Of a stretch of 64,000 bases of DNA, positions 37,321-48,826 are shown piece by piece. The translations under genes were made by a program, and so were the position numbers. This DNA comes from Hyperoplus lanceolatus (lineage: Eukaryota > Chordata > Actinopteri > Uranoscopiformes > Ammodytidae): the NCBI GenBank assembly GCA_026929865.2, contig CM049407.1:31773501-31837500 (forward strand), written 5' to 3'. Below the pieces are notes generated by a model. It had not been told where the DNA came from. It worked only from the letters and a program-made list of their open reading frames with translations, and ran no database searches. Within the stretch, counting starts at the first letter, position 1. Each line of letters opens with the position of its first letter.

Positions 37321-38135
37321 TAGGGCTGGCCCGAATGGAATTTTTCAGGCTTCGAATATTCGTTGGTTTTTCCGAGTGAACATTCGGATATTCGTTCCAG
37401 AAAAACACACCATCAAACCAACATTAATAATGCCAATGTACTCACTGAAACCGATCGTGTGAGCCGAGACAGCAAGCTGCGTAGTTTGTTGATGCTTTAA
37501 TAACTTTCGAACGGGAGTAAAGTCGGAGTTCCTTACTTTTTCCCCTTGGAGGCGTTGCAAATCAGCTGTCCTCTGCGCCATCGTAACCCATACAGGAGCT
37601 TGTCAATTCATCCAGGAATGTGCATCTTTTCGGCGATTTATAAATCCATACAAAGATCCAATATTGATAGTCTTTTGTGTCCATAGTATATCCATTATTG
37701 ACCGCCTATTCCCATGATGCAAGCAAGTCACGGTTGATGATGGGCAATAGCAGCGCTGAATGTAAACAAACAGCTGAGCTAAGCTAACGTTAGCATTACG
37801 CCAAGCATTACCTTTCCTTCCGAAATTGCTCTAATGTTGTGGTAGCCTATAGTTATTAGGAACACAATCTATTCTTCCTCCATTTCTCTCTCCCTCCTGC
37901 GCTTGGTGCCGCTTTTAGTTTGCCTCACTCTGGTAACATCACGTAGCCTACTACAGCGGATATCACCGGTTGCGTTTTGAAAGGGCAGCGGCCAACTAGG
38001 TCAAAGTTCAAATAATTCGATAATATATTTTAAATTAACGTCTAATTTGTAGAATATTCCGAATACTGAATTGAGCTCTGAATACTAATCTAACAAACGA
38101 ATACGCGGATATTCGAATAATTCGGGCCAGCCCTA
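37321..38135. mobile_element. Non-autonomous hAT element in L2
   Basis: Ends TAGGGCTGGCCCGAATGG and ATTCGGGCCAGCCCTA, flanked by AAAAAGTC and AAGAAGTC (7 of 8 match). Subterminal text repeats CGAATATTCG palindromes at both ends. No transposase. Confidence 0.85.
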
Positions 38136-38754
38136 AAGAAGTCATTGGGTTGTTGCCAGGTTTCTTTAACCCTTTAACTCCCTGCTCAACCGTTTGGTAG
38201 AGCACATTTTGAGTCACTATATTTTATTGAGGGGGGTGCTCAATTTAACTAAACCTGATTGGGCCATCTCTACCATTCGGCTAACGTATGTTATCATAAA
38301 AAAAACACTAGATGTCACTGTGTCTTTAAATGGTATGCCTCTTTGGTCCCCTAAAACCTGAAAATCGTAAACGGGAAAATCACTCCAAACATGTTGACAG
38401 TTTTTGGGTGAAATTTTTAAAGGTAAGTATATTTTTTCAACAAGTCATATTGTCCAACGCCCTAATGAATAGAATTATGTAAATTGATACCACAAACAAG
38501 ACTTAAATAAACGTGTAATAATTTTTTGAAAACTACCTCAACCAAACGGTTGATTTAGCACTTTATGGTTAATGTAGCAAAGTGCATCTAATGCCATTAT
38601 AATTTAATATGTGCAATACAAATCAATACTTCTGATCATTCATTGCTGTAAATATGAAACATGTAATGCTATTTTATTATAAATATGCTAAAATAATTTC
38701 TTATTTACGTCGTTTTTGTCACTTTCTGAGATTTTTTCAAAATTCAGCCATTTA

Positions 38755-39610
38755 TACGTTGCCCATCCACTTATCCAGGGTTGGGTCGGTGGGCCAACGG
38801 CTCCATCGGACCTCAAATTTCCCTTTCCTTAGCCACATTAACCAGTTCTAACAGGGGGGTCCTGAGGTGTTCAGGGGCAAGCTTAGAGATGTAATCTCGC
38901 AATCTAGTCCTGGGTCTTGGTCGTGCCTGGAACATCTCCTTAGGGAGGCGCCCAGGGGGCATCCTTACCAGATGCCCCAACCATCTCAACTAGTACTTTC
39001 TTTGCAAAAGGAGCAGCATCTCTACTCCAAATCTCTCAGGGTGACTGAGCTTTTCCCCCATCTCTAAGGGAGCAACCAGCCACACTCCTGAAGAAACCCA
39101 TTTTGGGCACCCGTATCTCGTTCTTTCGGTCATTACCCAGCCTTTATGACCATAGGTGAGAGTAGGAATGAAGATCGATCGGTAGATCAAGAGCTTTGCC
39201 TTCTGACTCAGCTCTCTTTTCGTCACAACGTTGCGGTAAAGCGAGTGCAAAATCGCCCCTGCTGCTCCGATTCTCTGGCCATCTCACTCTCATCGTTCCC
39301 TCACTCGCAAACAAGACCCAAAAGTAGGCTACTTGAACTCCTTCACTATGGGGTAAGGACTCATTCCATATCTAGAGTTGAACCATCAGGTTCCTGCTGA
39401 GCATCATGGCCTCAGATTTAGAGGTGCTGATCCTCATGCCAACCGCTTCACACTCGACTGCGAACCAATCCAGTGAGAGCTGAAGGTCAAAGACTGATGA
39501 TGCCATCATTACCACATCATCTGCAAACAGCAGAGATGAGATCCTCAGCCCACTGAACTGCAACCCCTCCCCACCATGACTACGCCTTGCTATCCTGTCC
39601 AAGAATATAA
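38755..39610 (-). mobile_element. RTE-clade LINE fragment (Rex3-like)
   Basis: Minus-strand RT text LRISSLLFADDVVMMASS followed by AVECEAVGMRISTSKSEAMM (39600-39400) and, further on, VTKRELSQKAKLLIYRSIFI with PTLTYGHKGWVMTERTR (39240-39140). These are the C-terminal palm and thumb of RTE polymerases abundant in fish. Only the 3' third remains, with frameshifts. Confidence 0.7.
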
Positions 39611-40215
39611 CAAACAGGATGTTTTCCGATTGAATTTGGTAAATATCTTAAATTAATATGTGGAAATCATAACTATCAAACATAATCCGATTTCAACCAA
39701 ATGACTAATGTTGGTAAGACATAAGTCATTGATGCAATTTTTTCCTGTGTTATGCAATGTTTTTTTAAGTATAAGAATAAGTCAGGAATTCAAGAACCTC
39801 TGGGCCTTGTTTGCAAGTGAGCGGGCAATGGAACATGAGACTGCCTGGAGAATCGGAGTAGCCGTGGCACTATGGCAGTCGCTATACTGCAGTATTTTGA
39901 TGACAAGACAGCTAGCATACAATCAAAAGTGAATTCAAGTTGAGTATATTGGGCTGTTACACCTCAACACGATGAAAGTTGGAAATGCCAAGTTTTCTTG
40001 CTCGATTCAACATTTTCGGCTGTTGAAATAAAAAACAGCAGTTTTCTGTGGCATACTACAAGAAAAAAACTTGATCCAATGCCCACAAAGCATATTTTGT
40101 TGTTTATTTCATTATACCTTGGCGTTATATTTAACTTTTCTACTGTTTTTGGTATTTTTAGGAATTTTGGTACTTTAACCATGAATCGCCATCTCAACCG
40201 TTTGGTAGAGGTTAA

Positions 40216-40826
40216 AGCGGACCTATGATGCTTTTTGACTTTTATGACCTATAAACGTTGTTATGATGATTTATAGTCATGCTTAACCATACTAAATTAT
40301 CAAATAATGACTTACATGCATTTCGACGTATTCCCTGCTGACCGTCTGGGGTGTCTGTCCAGAGCACTAGACACTATTCTAGCCAGTCGAGAAGTCACGT
40401 GTTCAAAGCAGCTTGACGCTTTGTAACTTCGTGACGTCGCATGTAACTTTGTGAAGTCACTACGCGGATGTTTCCATGTATGGTAATGCTGTCACTTCCC
40501 TGTTCGCGTCTGCCTCGCGCCCTTATAGGTCCATGCTCGCGCTTCCCGCCACTGAAAGTGTTCCGGAAGGAAGGTAACCAATCACAACGGAGTGGGGTTT
40601 GCAGGAGGGGGGAGGCGAGCAAAGATTGCCGAAGCACAGGCGGAGGGAGCGGAGATGCCCGAAGCACACACACTCAAGTGTTGACAGGACGTGCTGGATC
40701 GCCAAAATAAGAGAAAGAGCTTCCCGAAAATCTACAAAGTTTTTTGTGATGTGATTCGTGTCAGGTTGCTCTATAGCAGTGTAAAACAAGAAATTAAGAC
40801 CAGAAAAGTAGTATAATAGGTCCTCT
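40216..40826. mobile_element. Small TTAA-site MITE
   Basis: Ends AGCGGACCTATGATGC and GTATAATAGGTCCTCT are imperfect inverted repeats, with TTAA on both sides (40212-40215, 40827-40830). The interior has a GC-rich region near 40500-40690. TTAA fits piggyBac or Kolobok; which cannot be told. Confidence 0.65.
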
Positions 40827-41249
40827 TTAATATTTAAAAAACTATGGGGTCCAAGCAAAAAAAAATATCTGATTGTGTTTATTATTTACCCAAGGGGAAA
40901 CAAAATGCCAAAAAATAATTTTTTCATTGCTTTTTTCTTGGTGCGGGAGTTAAAGGGTTAAGTAGAAGGAGGTCCAGATTATTGTCGAGGATGAGTTCAT
41001 GTATGCTTTATTGTTGAGTGAGCGGGTGTTGAGGAGGGCAAAGTTGGCACAGCCAGAGGGTGATGGGATAGGGGCAGGCTGGAGAGGTCTGAGGTTAGCC
41101 AGGTTAGCTGTGCAGGGGGGCGGAGGGGAAGGGGGGAAACTGGGTGGAGGGGTGGTGGTGGTTGAGTATTGAGTATTGTGGTTGAGTATTTGGTGGTGCA
41201 GATGAGATTTTAAGTGAAGTGATGTGTGGGTGAGGAGAAAGGAAAGCAG

Positions 41250-41740
41250 TGAATTCCAGTCCGTGTTTTCTGTTCTGCCTGGTGAGCTGCTGCCTGACAG
41301 AAGCGCTAAATGGTCCAGTAGTGGGAGGGTCGCCCTCGCTCAGCTACCGAGTGGCGGCTAACGATCGCTGCTCCGTCGGCCACATCTGGTCGCATCCATC
41401 CTCCTCACTCCGCATGGCTTCCCCTCAGTCAGACTCTTTCCCTGGTTCATTCCCTCCTGTTATGCCGTGGGTCATCTTGCTCTGCACTCCTGTCATCCAT
41501 CTCTGTGCACCAAGCCCACGTCTAACCGCTATCATTCCCTCCGCCCGGAAGCATCATGCTCACCTATTCACCAGCACAGCTGTTTGGACTTTTCAACCAC
41601 CTCATCCCATCATCCATCTCAGTCATTAAACAACTTGGACTCCTACCCCGCCGCCGCTACATCCACAGAGGCTCCCGCCGCGGGTTTGTTTTGTCCCAGC
41701 ACGGAAACTCCATCCCATTCGTCCGGACTCACTCCTTGCA
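41250..41740 (+). mobile_element. L2-clade LINE 5' fragment, opposite direction
   Basis: Plus-strand text YSPAQLFGLFNHLIPSS then IKQLGLLPRRRYIHRGSRRG matches the region upstream of the endonuclease in fish L2 elements. It abuts the minus-strand L2 head to head. It is probably a separate copy or an inverted part of the same insertion. Confidence 0.45.
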
Positions 41741-41954
41741 AGGGTCAGGGGCCTATCATGAGCCAGTCAATTATTTCTTTTTTTGGAATGGCATTGTTCG
41801 GGGCCTTCGAAGATCGGGGGCCTATATTGAGCATGTTAAAAAAAAAATATATATTATTATTATTATTTTATGGGTGCCTTGGGCCCCCCCAAGACTGTCG
41901 CACTTGTACCCGCAGTCCGACAGCCCTGAATGACGTGATATACATTGTCACAAG

Positions 41955-42066
41955 TGGGTGTTTTTAAATATATTTTTTGGGGTATTTTCACCTTTATTTG
42001 ACAGTATTAGAGAGACAGAGTTGAAATAGGAGAGGGAGGGGGATGACATGCAGAGAACGACCCGGG
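41955..42066 (-). mobile_element. SINE fragment
   Basis: Shares the body text GACATGCAGAGAACGACC and neighbouring GAGTTGAAAT with the complete SINE at 46218-46393, but the tRNA-like head is cut off. Confidence 0.55.
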
Positions 42067-42069
42067 CTG

Positions 42070-43050
42070 GAGGGAAACCGTAAATTCAACCTGATGATTT
42101 ACTGCTTATTCAATATATCATTAGCTACAACAGGTGGACTGCTAAGGGGCAATGAGGAGCAAGTGGTTGAGGTAAAGCATTCTAAGCATACAGACATGAT
42201 TCTGTAAAAAAAAGTGCTGGATCTTTATATTTGTGGAGCATGATTGCACCATGACTAGCACTTGCATTGAGACTTTCCTCACAGAAGGAGAAGAGGAGAG
42301 GAGGGATAGGGGGATATGATGTGGATATTCAGTTGGTCCAGTAAAGTAACCTGAGCTAACCTGTATATGGTCATTTTAATGTAATAGTAAAATAATGGAA
42401 TGGAATGAATGGTCATTCTTCTATCTTAGGGAATGAATTAGAAAGGTAAGCTCTTATTTTTTTTTTAGCTCAATAAAAAATATCTATGATATTTAACAGA
42501 CGGCACAGAAGCACAAGGGCCTGCCTGCTTGTTAATGCCGTGTGTACGGGGTAGATTCAGTAGACAACAACAAATCAAGTGTGATGCTAGGATTGATTTT
42601 TATTTTATAATGGTTGGAGGAACAATGGAGGCTGGATACAGAACAGAACGAGATTTTCTAAAATGTATTTACATTTGGTTATGCATGAATTCATTGGAAA
42701 GCATTAACAGTATGAAGCATTGTTTTCTCTCAGCCTCTCTAAATGTGTCAATTCTACTGTGTGCAAGCACTGAACCAAGCTTTGTCTATCTGAACACCAA
42801 TCAGCCACCGCTACACTCAAAGCAGCCATTTAATATTTCTCTGTGACTACACAGTCAACTTCTGTCTGTGTACAATGCCAGGAGTGTTCTCTCCACACAC
42901 TGCAGATGGGACCTTTAAAGTGGCATCATGAAAACAGCACAACACAGCAATAAAGAACCAATCATTAGGCCTGTCAGTAAGGCTGTGGTGCTGGACACAT
43001 CACAGACCTTATGATTTCAACCTCTAAATGAAACCATCTCAGAGACATGC
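42070..43050. other. No gene recognised
   Basis: Apparent unique flank, AT-rich, without frames, exon signals or repeat ends that I can support. Confidence 0.35.
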
Positions 43051-43054
43051 AATA

Positions 43055-43418
43055 ATAATAATAATAATTGATTGGATTTATATAGCGCTTTATTTCGATG
43101 TTGTTGACTCAAAGCTCTTTACAGGGTTCCAGGTTCAATTCGTTCACACACAGTCATACCGGTGGTGGTATACTACGATAGTAGCCACAGCTGCCCTGGG
43201 GCAGGCTGACGGAAGCAAGGCTGCCATTCCACACCATCAGCCCCTCCGACCACCACCTCAAACACACAGCAATCATACGCATTCACACAAGGCAGGGTGG
43301 GTGAAGTGTCTTGCCCAAGGACACAACAACCATGACACAGGTGGCCGGGCGGGAATCAAACCTCCAACCCTTTGATCATTGGCCAACCCGCTTAACCACC
43401 TGAGCCACAGTCGCCCCA
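43055..43418 (-). mobile_element. tRNA-derived SINE with L2-like tail
   Basis: On the minus strand the head is GGCGACTGTGGCTCAGGTGG (A-box region), with GGTTTGATTCC as B box. The body contains GTGTCCTTGGGCAAGACACT. It ends AGCGCTATATAAATCCAATC and an ATT tail. The tail resembles the L2 end at 35139-35165, as expected for a SINE mobilised by L2 machinery. Confidence 0.75.
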
Positions 43419-43472
43419 TATTTTAAAGCCTGTCATAGTACATCCATACTGATGTTAATGCCAGTCAGATAG

Positions 43473-45537
43473 TGTAACATAGTGAAAACAAGTAGGCATG
43501 AGCAGTATGGATGATGGTTAACTTTATTTTATGCATTTGAATATTATCGTTTGCTGTGATTTCCCTTAATGTAATACTTTTGCTTGCTGTGGTTATTCCT
43601 TATTGATTGCTGTGGTTTTATATTGTTTGATGTTATTGGACTTATCATTTTGTTCACCTCTCCCATGAACTGCCTGCTACCCACAAGTCATGCCACTAAT
43701 TGACACAACTGAACCTTTTTTAACAATCAGCAATCTGATTGGCTAGTTGAGCAGATCCTCCCTTTAAAAGACATGAAGGAACCATAGATGAGAAAGGTAC
43801 TGGGGTGGAAGGAACTCTGAGAGAGGGGACTCTCGGAGGAGGGCTCCCTGAAAGGAGCTCTCTGGAAAGGAAAGGAAAGGAAAGGGCAGCGAAAGAACAG
43901 AAACTACAAGAGAGGGCTCCCTGAGGAGGTCTCTGGGAAGGAGGGGAATGGCCTCCCGGAAAAACTCTCTAGTGAATGACTCGCTGGTGAGGAACTCTCT
44001 GGTCGGACGAACGTGCTGCCCGCTAGTGATGGGTCGTAATGTGCCGAGGCTTCGGAGCGTGTGTCGAGTAATCCCGGAAGTTTTTGGTGAAGTGTGTATC
44101 GATGCTCGTATCGTTTAGGGCGAAATCACGTGACTGATGACGTTCGAAGCCTTGTTTGTTCAAGAAGTGCTTTGGATCCACTCGCACATTGCAGGTTAGT
44201 GTTGGCAATTTATTGGTTTGGGAGTGATGTAGACGTGGATGTTGTATCAACTTGCTGTGACTTTATTGTGCACCCCTGCCTCATCTGTGCCATGTGAAAG
44301 AGTGTTCTCTAAAGCAGGAGAAGTTGTTTCCAAAAGGGGAAATTGTCTGAACCCCAGCACAGGGGAACAAATTTTGTTTCTCAATAAAAATCAAATCAAA
44401 TCAAATCCTTAAGTTGCACAAGCACATTCACTGCCCCTTACCTTTTTATAACACTGCGACGGTTTGAAAATAAGTGTTCCTGTCAGAGTTCAAAGTTTGA
44501 CAAAATATTTATTGATAGATTTATATGTTTTATCATGTTTCATACCATAATAATACATCAAACAAAATATAAATTGTATTTATATGAATTAATACATGAA
44601 CAATAGGCTATATGAAATGCATTTATTAAGATGTATTGATTTATTAACTTGTCAGTCACTCATTCCCATGGCTGAAGGACAGTATTGAGTGTATTACAAA
44701 TTGATAGAATGATCTGGCTATTTAACACTGTTTGACCAGCAGGGGGGGGTTGTATAGTGTTCAAATCGGTTCCAATGAAGCCTCGAGAAATGAACCTTTT
44801 TGTGAACCATTTGGCTTTAAGGCTTCAAAAAGCTTCATCTGGCCATCACTACTGCCCGCTGTCGCAGACTGGATCTCCTCCCCCAGTGTTGCTGCTGGCT
44901 GGATCTTCTGTGTCTCGGTGAAATCGTCTCCCAGACTCTGCAGTGTCAACGCTCGCAACACTCCAACTAAAGGAAAGTGGCCTCTTCCTCCATTGGTGTG
45001 TGTGCTTTTTATATTCAGACACGAGAAGCTGTTGATTCCCGTTTGATTTAGTGAGGTGCCAGATCCAGAGGCGACGGTGGAGCGGTGGTGACGACTGCAC
45101 CTGTTGATGGGCTCGTATACGTTCACGTTAAGGAAAGTTGTCACGCTAACCCACAGAGAGTGAATGTGTATTTAAATGTACCGTGCTGCAAGGTACACAT
45201 TGACTTTCCTGTCTGTCTGACAGTGGCGGAGCGGCCCCTAGGAATCACTGGCGCTGGACCTCTGGATTGGAGCGAAGGGAAAACAAGGAGCCAACCCAGG
45301 ACTGGACTGAGCTTGGTATTTCCCCCTTGGTATTAAACATTGGACAACTAAGAAGATGTTGTTTTTAAATAATTCTGTCCTCGTTTAAGAGGCTATTGAG
45401 TAAACAAACTTGTGTTTTTAAAATAGCGTAATAAAGCATATATTTTTATAAGAACTACTCTTCTGTCATTTTGCCTGTGTTGGTTTGCCAGGGAATCCGA
45501 ATCTTAAAAATAATCTACTGTAACCCTCTCTGTTACA
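43473..45537. mobile_element. Solo LTR, with an hAT MITE inside
   Basis: Begins TGTAACATAG and ends CTCTGTTACA, with a 4-bp duplication ATAG on both sides (43469-43472, 45538-45541). An AATAAA-type signal lies near 45431, in the expected late position. Without the MITE the LTR is about 1.24 kb. No internal region is present, so it is a lone fossil terminal repeat, probably Gypsy-like or retrovirus-like; family not certain. Age cannot be read from a single LTR. Confidence 0.55.
44024..44851. mobile_element. Non-autonomous hAT element with dimerisation-domain remnant
   Basis: Ends TAGTGATGGGTCG and GGCCATCACTA, with perfect 8-bp duplication CTGCCCGC (44016-44023, 44852-44859). Plus-strand text at about 44286-44390 encodes CERVFSKAGEVVSKRGNCL and PSTGEQILFLNKN, the end of the hAT C-terminal dimerisation domain. 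The rest of the transposase is gone, so it is a deletion derivative of an autonomous parent. Confidence 0.88.
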
Positions 45538-45694
45538 ATAGCAGAGGCTGCTAAGGGCTGAGGCAGATACAAAGTGAAGGCAGTCTCTTCAAATATCCTC
45601 CATGTAATGGTGAACACGCCTGGAGTGGACAGTGATATGAGCTACAGATAGCCTCAACAATTATAATCCACAATACAAATCATTGCACCTATAT

Positions 45695-46663
45695 TAGGGT
45701 TGCAAAATTGAGAATTTTCAAAGTTGGGAATTTACTCACTTTAAAGCAAACCAAATGCATTCTAACTATGTTATGTCGGTCCTGGCAAACGTTCTAGACT
45801 GTAAAAAGCAATTTTTTCAACTACGTTTTACAATATTTATGAACATTTAACTTCAAATAATTTTTTTTTTTTAAATTTTATAAAGCTTATTGAGACATCC
45901 AACTTGATATCATATATTGCTTTTTACTAGACCAGGTTAACAGAGGCTTAAACAGTGATTATACATATAGTTGGGGAAAATATAATTGAGCAAAATCTTG
46001 ACTAAAACCACCAGAATTCATGCAAGTACACTTGGCAAGTTTCACATAGCACACATCTTACTGCAGGGGTACTGAGGCCACGCCCCCTACATGCACTGTG
46101 CATTCCTCAGTCACATGGGGGGTGGGCATTTTACTTAATTTATTGAATGGGTGGGGTCAGAAAGATGTGTTTATATTTTACACAACATTCATATTTTTGT
46201 TGTTCAGTGAAATTATTATTTTTTTAAAGATTTTTTGGGCATTTGTTATGCTTTATTGATAGTGTAGAGTTGAAATGGGGCAGAGAGGGGAGTGACATGC
46301 AGAGAACGACCGCGGGCTGGAATCGAACCCGGGTCCGCTGCTGGCCGAGGCCCATGGGGGAGATGCCCTACCAACTGAGCTAAGGGCGCCCCTAGTGAAA
46401 TTATTGATTGTTCATCAAATAATAACTTGATAAAGTTCTACTTACAAATAAATTTGTTCAAATGTAATGTTTTTTTTAATTGTATCAGTTTGCATGGATG
46501 CCTGCCTATGACAAAACATAGTGTTTGTATGTTTGTATTTATGTTTGGATATGAAAAAAATCATTTAAATTACGGCCATTTAGTTAATTCCTATAATTCC
46601 CAATTTTGAATATTCCCAAAAATTCCCGAGCGAAAGTTCCTATGGAAAGTTTCCGGAAATTTA
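45695..46663. mobile_element. hAT-like element, right end worn, with SINE inside
   Basis: Left end TAGGGTTGCAAAATTGAG followed by AAGTTGGGAATTT. The right part, on the complement, has GGGAATATTCAAAATTGGGA with GGAAACTTTCC, the mirror text of this family, but the outermost CAACCCTA is not visible, so the right boundary is approximate. Confidence 0.55.
46218..46393 (-). mobile_element. tRNA-derived SINE, complete
   Basis: Minus strand: GGGGCGCCCTTAGCTCAGTT (A box), GGGTTCGATTCC (B box), body with GTCGTTCTCTGCATGTCACT and a tail near AATAAAGCATAACAAATG. A perfect 12-bp duplication AGTGAAATTATT flanks it (46206-46217, 46394-46405). The head is tRNA-like but not a tRNA gene. Confidence 0.88.
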
Positions 46664-46664
46664 A

Positions 46665-48130
46665 CCTCTGTGTGTTCATGCTCCGACCTATTAGCCCTGG
46701 CTTTGGCACTGCCAACGGCAAACAATTATTACAGCAAAGCAGGTCCATGCACAGCTTCCAGTGCTCTGTGCAGATGACAGACAGGGCCATAATACTGTCA
46801 CATTGTGATGCTGCTTTTGCTGTGCATTTAATATTATTGTCATTGATATACATACTATTTGCAAATAGATTCCCAGCAAAGGGAGATATATTTGTCAGAT
46901 TTGTGATTTTCTTTTCTTGAATCCTCATTACTGCCATCTCCATCCAGCCAGCTGGTATTAACCCCTTGCATCCTGACGGTGACATGTGATTGTAAAGGTG
47001 AGTGAGCTGCAGGTAATCTGATGTTGTTTCTGGTGTATGGTGCTCTGATGTTCGCACTGTCCCTTTCAACTGAAAACAGGCGTAAAAGTGAATTCTGGTG
47101 CCTTTGGAATTCTAGTATTGAGGTACATAAAACCTTTGTTTCAAAAACATTACTCACCTGCTAGTCTCATCTCCTCTCCACCAGGTGCTGCTCAATTTTG
47201 ATAGGCTGTTTGTTGAGCTGTTGAATTTTTTTTTTGTTCCTGTTAGACTGTTGTTTAGCAATCATAGCATAATGAAGCATTGCCACTCAACTGAATTAAC
47301 TACAACACAATGTCAAAATCAAGTGTAAGGGATGCATACTTACAGAAATGAGTGCTGAGCCTCTTTGGTCCCATAGTGTAATCCTAAATGAGAAAGGTGT
47401 TGATATTGATATGTCAGCTGTGGTGAACAGAGGGATCCATCAGGTTCTCTTCCCGTGAAGGACTTTGGCACATCGGAGCAGCAGAGCTGAAGTGACAACC
47501 AGTGGATTTGGTTCTCAGCATTCGGCGGGAGCCATCCAATCCTGGGGTAGGGTCGCGTCCTCAGTGCCAGCCCCTGTACAGACAGAGGAGGTCATCCCTC
47601 TGGAAGAATGCTGCTTCTCATTGCAAAGACAAAGGCTGGGATTGTCACAGCTGACGGCAAGGGGACGGGCACAGGGGCAGCCATGGTCTCACCACAATAG
47701 AATAAATCACATGAAAAATGTCACGGCCCCACAAAATTCTGACTGGGAGATGAAGTGGGATTGGAAACATTGAGAAAGCCATGAATAACCTGGGGCTTGT
47801 TTATCTAAGTCACAAACAGCTATGGTCACATGGTCCACCAGTCAGACAGTAAGGATATTTTAAATTAATTTTACCTTCATTTTCTGACATGCATGTGAAA
47901 GTAGTGCATTCTGAAAGGACCTCTATGCTGGAAAGGTCTCAGAATGAGAGGGTAAAGATGAAAGTCCTTCAGTCTAAATAACTACAGATGGAGGAGGCAG
48001 CAGAGTGAGAGAAAGGGCAGATTTAACAGTAATGAAGGAGGATTGTTATATTTTGGCCCGTGGCAAAGTGTAGTGGCTTTAAATCATGCTGTTTATAGCA
48101 GGTTGTTTAGATGATTAGACTACTAGCCTA
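46665..48130. other. No gene recognised
   Basis: Frames of up to 161 codons occur but none shows a domain, splice pattern or repeat ends. It could hold noncoding upstream exons of b3gat1, which cannot be seen from sequence alone. Confidence 0.35.
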
Positions 48131-48134
48131 TCTA

Positions 48135-48410
48135 CAGTGCATACAGAAAGTATTCACAGCGCTTCACTTTTTCAACATTTCGTTGTGTTACAGCCTTGAG
48201 TAACGCTGGATTACATTTTTTTTTACTAAAAATTCTACACATAATACCCCATAATGACAATTTACAAAGAAAGTTTGTTTGATATATTTGCAGATTTATT
48301 AAAAATAAAAAAATAAAATATAATATGTACATAAGTATTCACAGCCTTTGCTCAATACTTTGTTGTGGCACTTGGCAGCAAGTACAGCCTCAAATCCTTT
48401 GGAATATACA
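48135..48410 (+). mobile_element. Tc1-like element, one end only
   Basis: Preceded by TA, it starts CAGTGCATACAGAAAGTATT and continues with CAGCGCTTCACTTTTTCAAC and TGTTACAGCC, the end of a common fish Tc1 family. It stops at about 48410, where another element begins. Confidence 0.75.
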
Positions 48411-48414
48411 TGGT

Positions 48415-48630
48415 TAAAAATGCTGGGTTATTTTACCAATCCAACTGCTGGGTTAAAGCTTTTGGGTCAAAGATTGGGTAGTTTTGACCCAGCATTGGGT
48501 TATAAATCATAACCCAGCACATTGGGTTGAAATGCCCGCGAAGAAAAGGCTCGGTTTGACCCAACATTGGGTTAGATCTGACTGGTGACCCAGCACATTG
48601 GGTTGAAGTGACCGCGAAAATAACGCTCAA
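48415..48630. repeat. Array of TGGGTT/AACCCA palindromic motifs
   Basis: At least ten TGGGTT or AACCCA/GACCCA motifs lie in about 215 bases, arranged as inverted pairs. A unit (ACCCAGCACATTGGGTTGAA and following CCGCGAA) occurs twice, about 70 bases apart. This looks like the regulatory or terminal region of a multicopy element. Confidence 0.6.
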
Positions 48631-48720
48631 CCTTCTTCGTGGTCAGCCATTCGAGGAGGACGAGTAGAGCTGAATGGATTGACTGGCCCGTCGACTTTTT
48701 TCTAGATACAAAACGGTAAG
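48631..48720 (+). promoter_or_regulatory. Candidate noncoding first exon with splice donor
   Basis: GC-richer text following the motif array ends in ACAAAACG before GTAAGT at about 48716. It could be the 5' exon joined to the coding exon at 50987. Only the donor supports it. Confidence 0.3.
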
Positions 48721-48826
48721 TTCGCAAAACTGAACCTAGATATTGACATTGTGTATAACTAATAAAGCCCTTAACAACATTATGTAACTCTCTAAGCCAG
48801 GCTTGGCATCTTCCGTTAGTCTCTGG

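Larger units (their letters stand above)
38170..40957. mobile_element. TTAA-site DNA transposon (piggyBac-like ends)
   Basis: Inverted ends CCCTTTAACTCCC and GGGAGTTAAAGGG, each flanked by TTAA, as piggyBac makes. The motif CTCAACCGTTTGGTAGAG recurs near 38184 and 40193, and its complement core CCAAACGGTTG near 38541. No DDE transposase recognised. Insertions inside are an RTE LINE piece and a smaller TTAA element. Confidence 0.65.
35139..41240 (-). mobile_element. L2-clade LINE, 3' part plus start of endonuclease, interrupted
   Basis: From 3' to 5' in window order: tail AGCGCTATATAAAT (35160), RT C-terminal half with CYADDTHIYLST and NFLKLNSNKTELLLIG (36110-35800), middle region WFTPALRKLKQTSRQLERLS with AAKSAYLSAIF (37250-37050), and ALLNTRSLNNKAYMN at about 41035, the start of the endonuclease. 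The pieces 35139-37320, 38136-38169 and 40962-41240 rejoin when two insertions are removed. Most of the endonuclease is missing and frames are broken. Confidence 0.75.
34634..41928. mobile_element. hAT element carrying a nest of later insertions
   Basis: Left end CAGGGGCGTAGCACC followed by GGGCCCCTATAC; right end GGGTGCCTTGGGCCCCCC up to CGACAGCCCTG. The 8-bp duplication AATGACGT is perfect (34626-34633, 41929-41936). Inside lie L2 copies in both directions, which in turn hold an hAT MITE and a TTAA-site element, which holds more. Own sequence of the hAT is only some hundreds of bases at either end, with no transposase seen. Confidence 0.8.

Noticed and set aside
44732-45336. Frames of 83-127 codons on both strands
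   Set aside because: They lie within the solo LTR and hAT MITE and show no domain.
46330-46393. Possible tRNA gene with A and B boxes
   Set aside because: It is the head of a SINE bounded by a 12-bp duplication; no cloverleaf of a functional tRNA was found.
46584-47069. 161-codon minus-strand frame
   Set aside because: Partly inside the hAT-like element end and without any domain; likely chance.
47465-47773. 102-codon plus-strand frame
   Set aside because: No recognisable motif, no splice or promoter support, ordinary flank composition.
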